This document shows, one piece after another, positions 62,928 through 64,000 of a DNA stretch of 64,000 nucleotides; within the stretch, counting starts at the first letter, position 1, and each line of letters opens with the position of its first letter. The position numbers and the translations under genes are program-made. Below the pieces are notes generated by a model. That model was not told the origin of the DNA. It did no database searches and saw only the letters and a list, made by a program, of their open reading frames with translations. Source of the stretch: Spirosoma aureum (GTDB taxonomy: Bacteria > Bacteroidota > Bacteroidia > Cytophagales > Spirosomataceae). Location: contig NZ_CP050063.1 of assembly GCF_011604685.1 (NCBI RefSeq), positions 2,192,501 through 2,256,500 of the forward strand. The letters are read 5' to 3'.

Positions 62928-63670
62928 ACAGTTGTGGGAAAACGGTTTACGTTCTTGTAATAAATATAGACGGCGGGTTCTTTTCCCATCGCCGTGAACC
63001 ACTGCTGACAATAGGGAGCCATCCAGATCGAATCGCCTTTTTTGATAGGATACCAGTTCTGATCGAGCATATACACGCCCTGCCCCTGCAGGTAAATAAG
63101 GCCGTGTTCCATGATGTGCGTTTCGACCAGGGGTAAATGACCACCCGAATCGTAGGTGAAAATATTGACTGCCATATCGAACGATAGCTCATCGGGGAGT
63201 AACACTTGCAAACGCAGAGCTGGATCGCCCAGGTAGGCCGGAGCCGCTACGGTGGCAGCGTCGCCAAAAATAACGGGCGGTATAGTATGGCCTTCCAGCC
63301 TTTCGTAGACTTTATGGAACGTCAACAGTTGCGTACCGGCTTCTGTTTTCTCGATCAGGTACTCTTTACCGATTGGGATATAGACAAACTGGCCAGTTTT
63401 TAACGGCTGCTCGTCTCCGCTTACCGTTGCTGTGCACTGACCGCTTATGACGTAGAAAAACAGTTGCGCGGCTTTTGTGGTACCCCTAAGCCTGCTATTT
63501 TTAGTTGTCGTGATGAGCGTCTGACACAGGTTTGCACCCATTTGCTCGTTGATGATCACGTTGACAGTACAGTTATCCCAGTCGGGTACACGACTATTAA
63601 TGTAGCCGTCGGGGCTAATGATGGCATGATTGCGTTTGACAACCGATCGGGTAAGTGCTGATATTTCCAT
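62924..63670 (-). CDS. allE: (S)-ureidoglycine aminohydrolase
   Basis: 248 residues with a bicupin fold typical of AllE. Cupin-like segments are LFFYVISGQCTATVSGDEQP and LPLVETHIMEHGLIYLQGQG, with the typical KKGDSIWMAPYCQQWFTAMG near the end. The protein hydrolyses ureidoglycine to ureidoglycolate and ammonia. The ATG at 63670 is the first good start after the allC-type gene and the 34-bp gap. The order allC-allE-uraD-uraH is that of a purine-degradation operon. Confidence 0.93.
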   Translation of the reverse strand: MEISALTRSVVKRNHAIISPDGYINSRVPDWDNCTVNVIINEQMGANLCQTLITTTKNSRLRGTTKAAQLFFYVISGQCTATVSGDEQPLKTGQFVYIPIGKEYLIEKTEAGTQLLTFHKVYERLEGHTIPPVIFGDAATVAAPAYLGDPALRLQVLLPDELSFDMAVNIFTYDSGGHLPLVETHIMEHGLIYLQGQGVYMLDQNWYPIKKGDSIWMAPYCQQWFTAMGKEPAVYIYYKNVNRFPTTV

Positions 63671-63704
63671 AGGTTTATATTAGGTTTTGTCAGGCTGACA
63701 AAAA

Positions 63705-64000
63705 TCACATAATCAGTTGTTTTTCGATAAGGAGGTTCATAAAGGTATCGGCCACCTGAAGGGTAGCGGCCATATCGGCCAATTCTGTGTTTTCCAGTGG
63801 ATTGTGGCTAATGCCTTTGAAGCACCGCACAAACAGCATGGAAACCGGCGAAACCTGCGAGATCGGTACACCATCGTGTCCGGCACCACTTACCAGCCGT
63901 ATCACTTCATAACCACAATCGCTTATAGCCTCTGCCAATAAGTCACTGATGACCGGGTCGCAGGCTACCGATGCAGTTTCCTGAATTAGTTTCCAATTGG
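63705..64000 (-). CDS. allC: Allantoate amidohydrolase-like M20 peptidase (5' end outside window)
   Basis: The visible 98 codons are the C-terminal part, starting in-frame at the right edge (NWKLIQETASVACDPVISDL). The segment LVSGAGHDGVPISQVSPVSM carries the conserved GxGHD metal-binding His/Asp of M20/AllC-type hydrolases, and HNPLENTELADMAATLQVAD is the typical C-terminal helix. AllC hydrolyses allantoate to ureidoglycine. As the promoter-proximal visible gene of the operon it fixes the pathway order. The start lies beyond 64000. A shorter TTG start inside the window is not plausible. Confidence 0.85.
   Translation of the reverse strand, partial: NWKLIQETASVACDPVISDLLAEAISDCGYEVIRLVSGAGHDGVPISQVSPVSMLFVRCFKGISHNPLENTELADMAATLQVADTFMNLLIEKQLIM

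Overview
The window looks like chromosomal DNA from a Bacteroidota member of the order Cytophagales, probably Spirosoma or a near relative. The basis is a SusC/SusD pair, a type IX secretion sorting domain, many SPII lipoproteins and C-terminal-Phe beta-barrels, LytTR/LytS-type and NarL-type signalling, TAnnTTTG-type promoter elements and weak ribosome binding sites. The genus is an inference from overall gene character. No rRNA, CRISPR array, insertion sequence or prophage is visible; one tRNA is present.

Region 1 (1-5362, minus strand): the tail of a polysaccharide-utilisation-type locus, susD (cut by the left edge), susC and an IclR regulator. Matching palindromes lie upstream of iclR and susC.

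Region 2 (5456-20186, minus): a compact five-gene surface operon. It encodes an outer-membrane barrel, a 2577-residue multidomain exported protein, a fibronectin-type protein, a nine-Fn3 protein with a type IX sorting domain, and a small lipoprotein. Two junctions are ATGA overlaps.

Region 3 (20501-25363, minus): two envelope proteins, then a lipoprotein/NarL response-regulator pair and a TPR histidine kinase. The promoter of the lipoprotein/regulator pair carries the same 18-bp element, at the same distance from its -7 box, as the promoter of the giant surface operon. This suggests one regulator controls both and is the strongest unexpected signal here.

Region 4 (25589-33739): mostly carbohydrate genes, namely a GH113-like glycosidase, an FG-GAP/VCBS protein, a Tat-exported Gfo/Idh/MocA protein and a GH1 beta-glucosidase, followed by an SBF-type transporter.

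Region 5 (33834-41947): tRNA-Thr(CGT) with its terminator, then an ABC-F ATPase, a DUF3667 membrane protein, a radical SAM protein, a thioredoxin-like protein, an AMP-forming acyl-CoA ligase and a globin.

Region 6 (42211-53557): an overlapping LytTR regulator/propeller LytS-type kinase pair, three small unrecognised proteins, a TAP-like hydrolase, an AraC-type regulator, an FAD oxidoreductase and a Tat-exported class V aminotransferase-fold protein.

Region 7 (53838-58603): a RamB/ScfR-type regulator with a TTG start, an outer-membrane barrel and aconitase. Region 8 (58900-60475): tandem CHRD lipoproteins. Region 9 (60595-64000, minus): a purine (urate/allantoin) degradation operon, allC (cut by the right edge), allE, uraD, uraH and a CitE/HpcH-like DUF6986 protein that may act on the glyoxylate the pathway releases.
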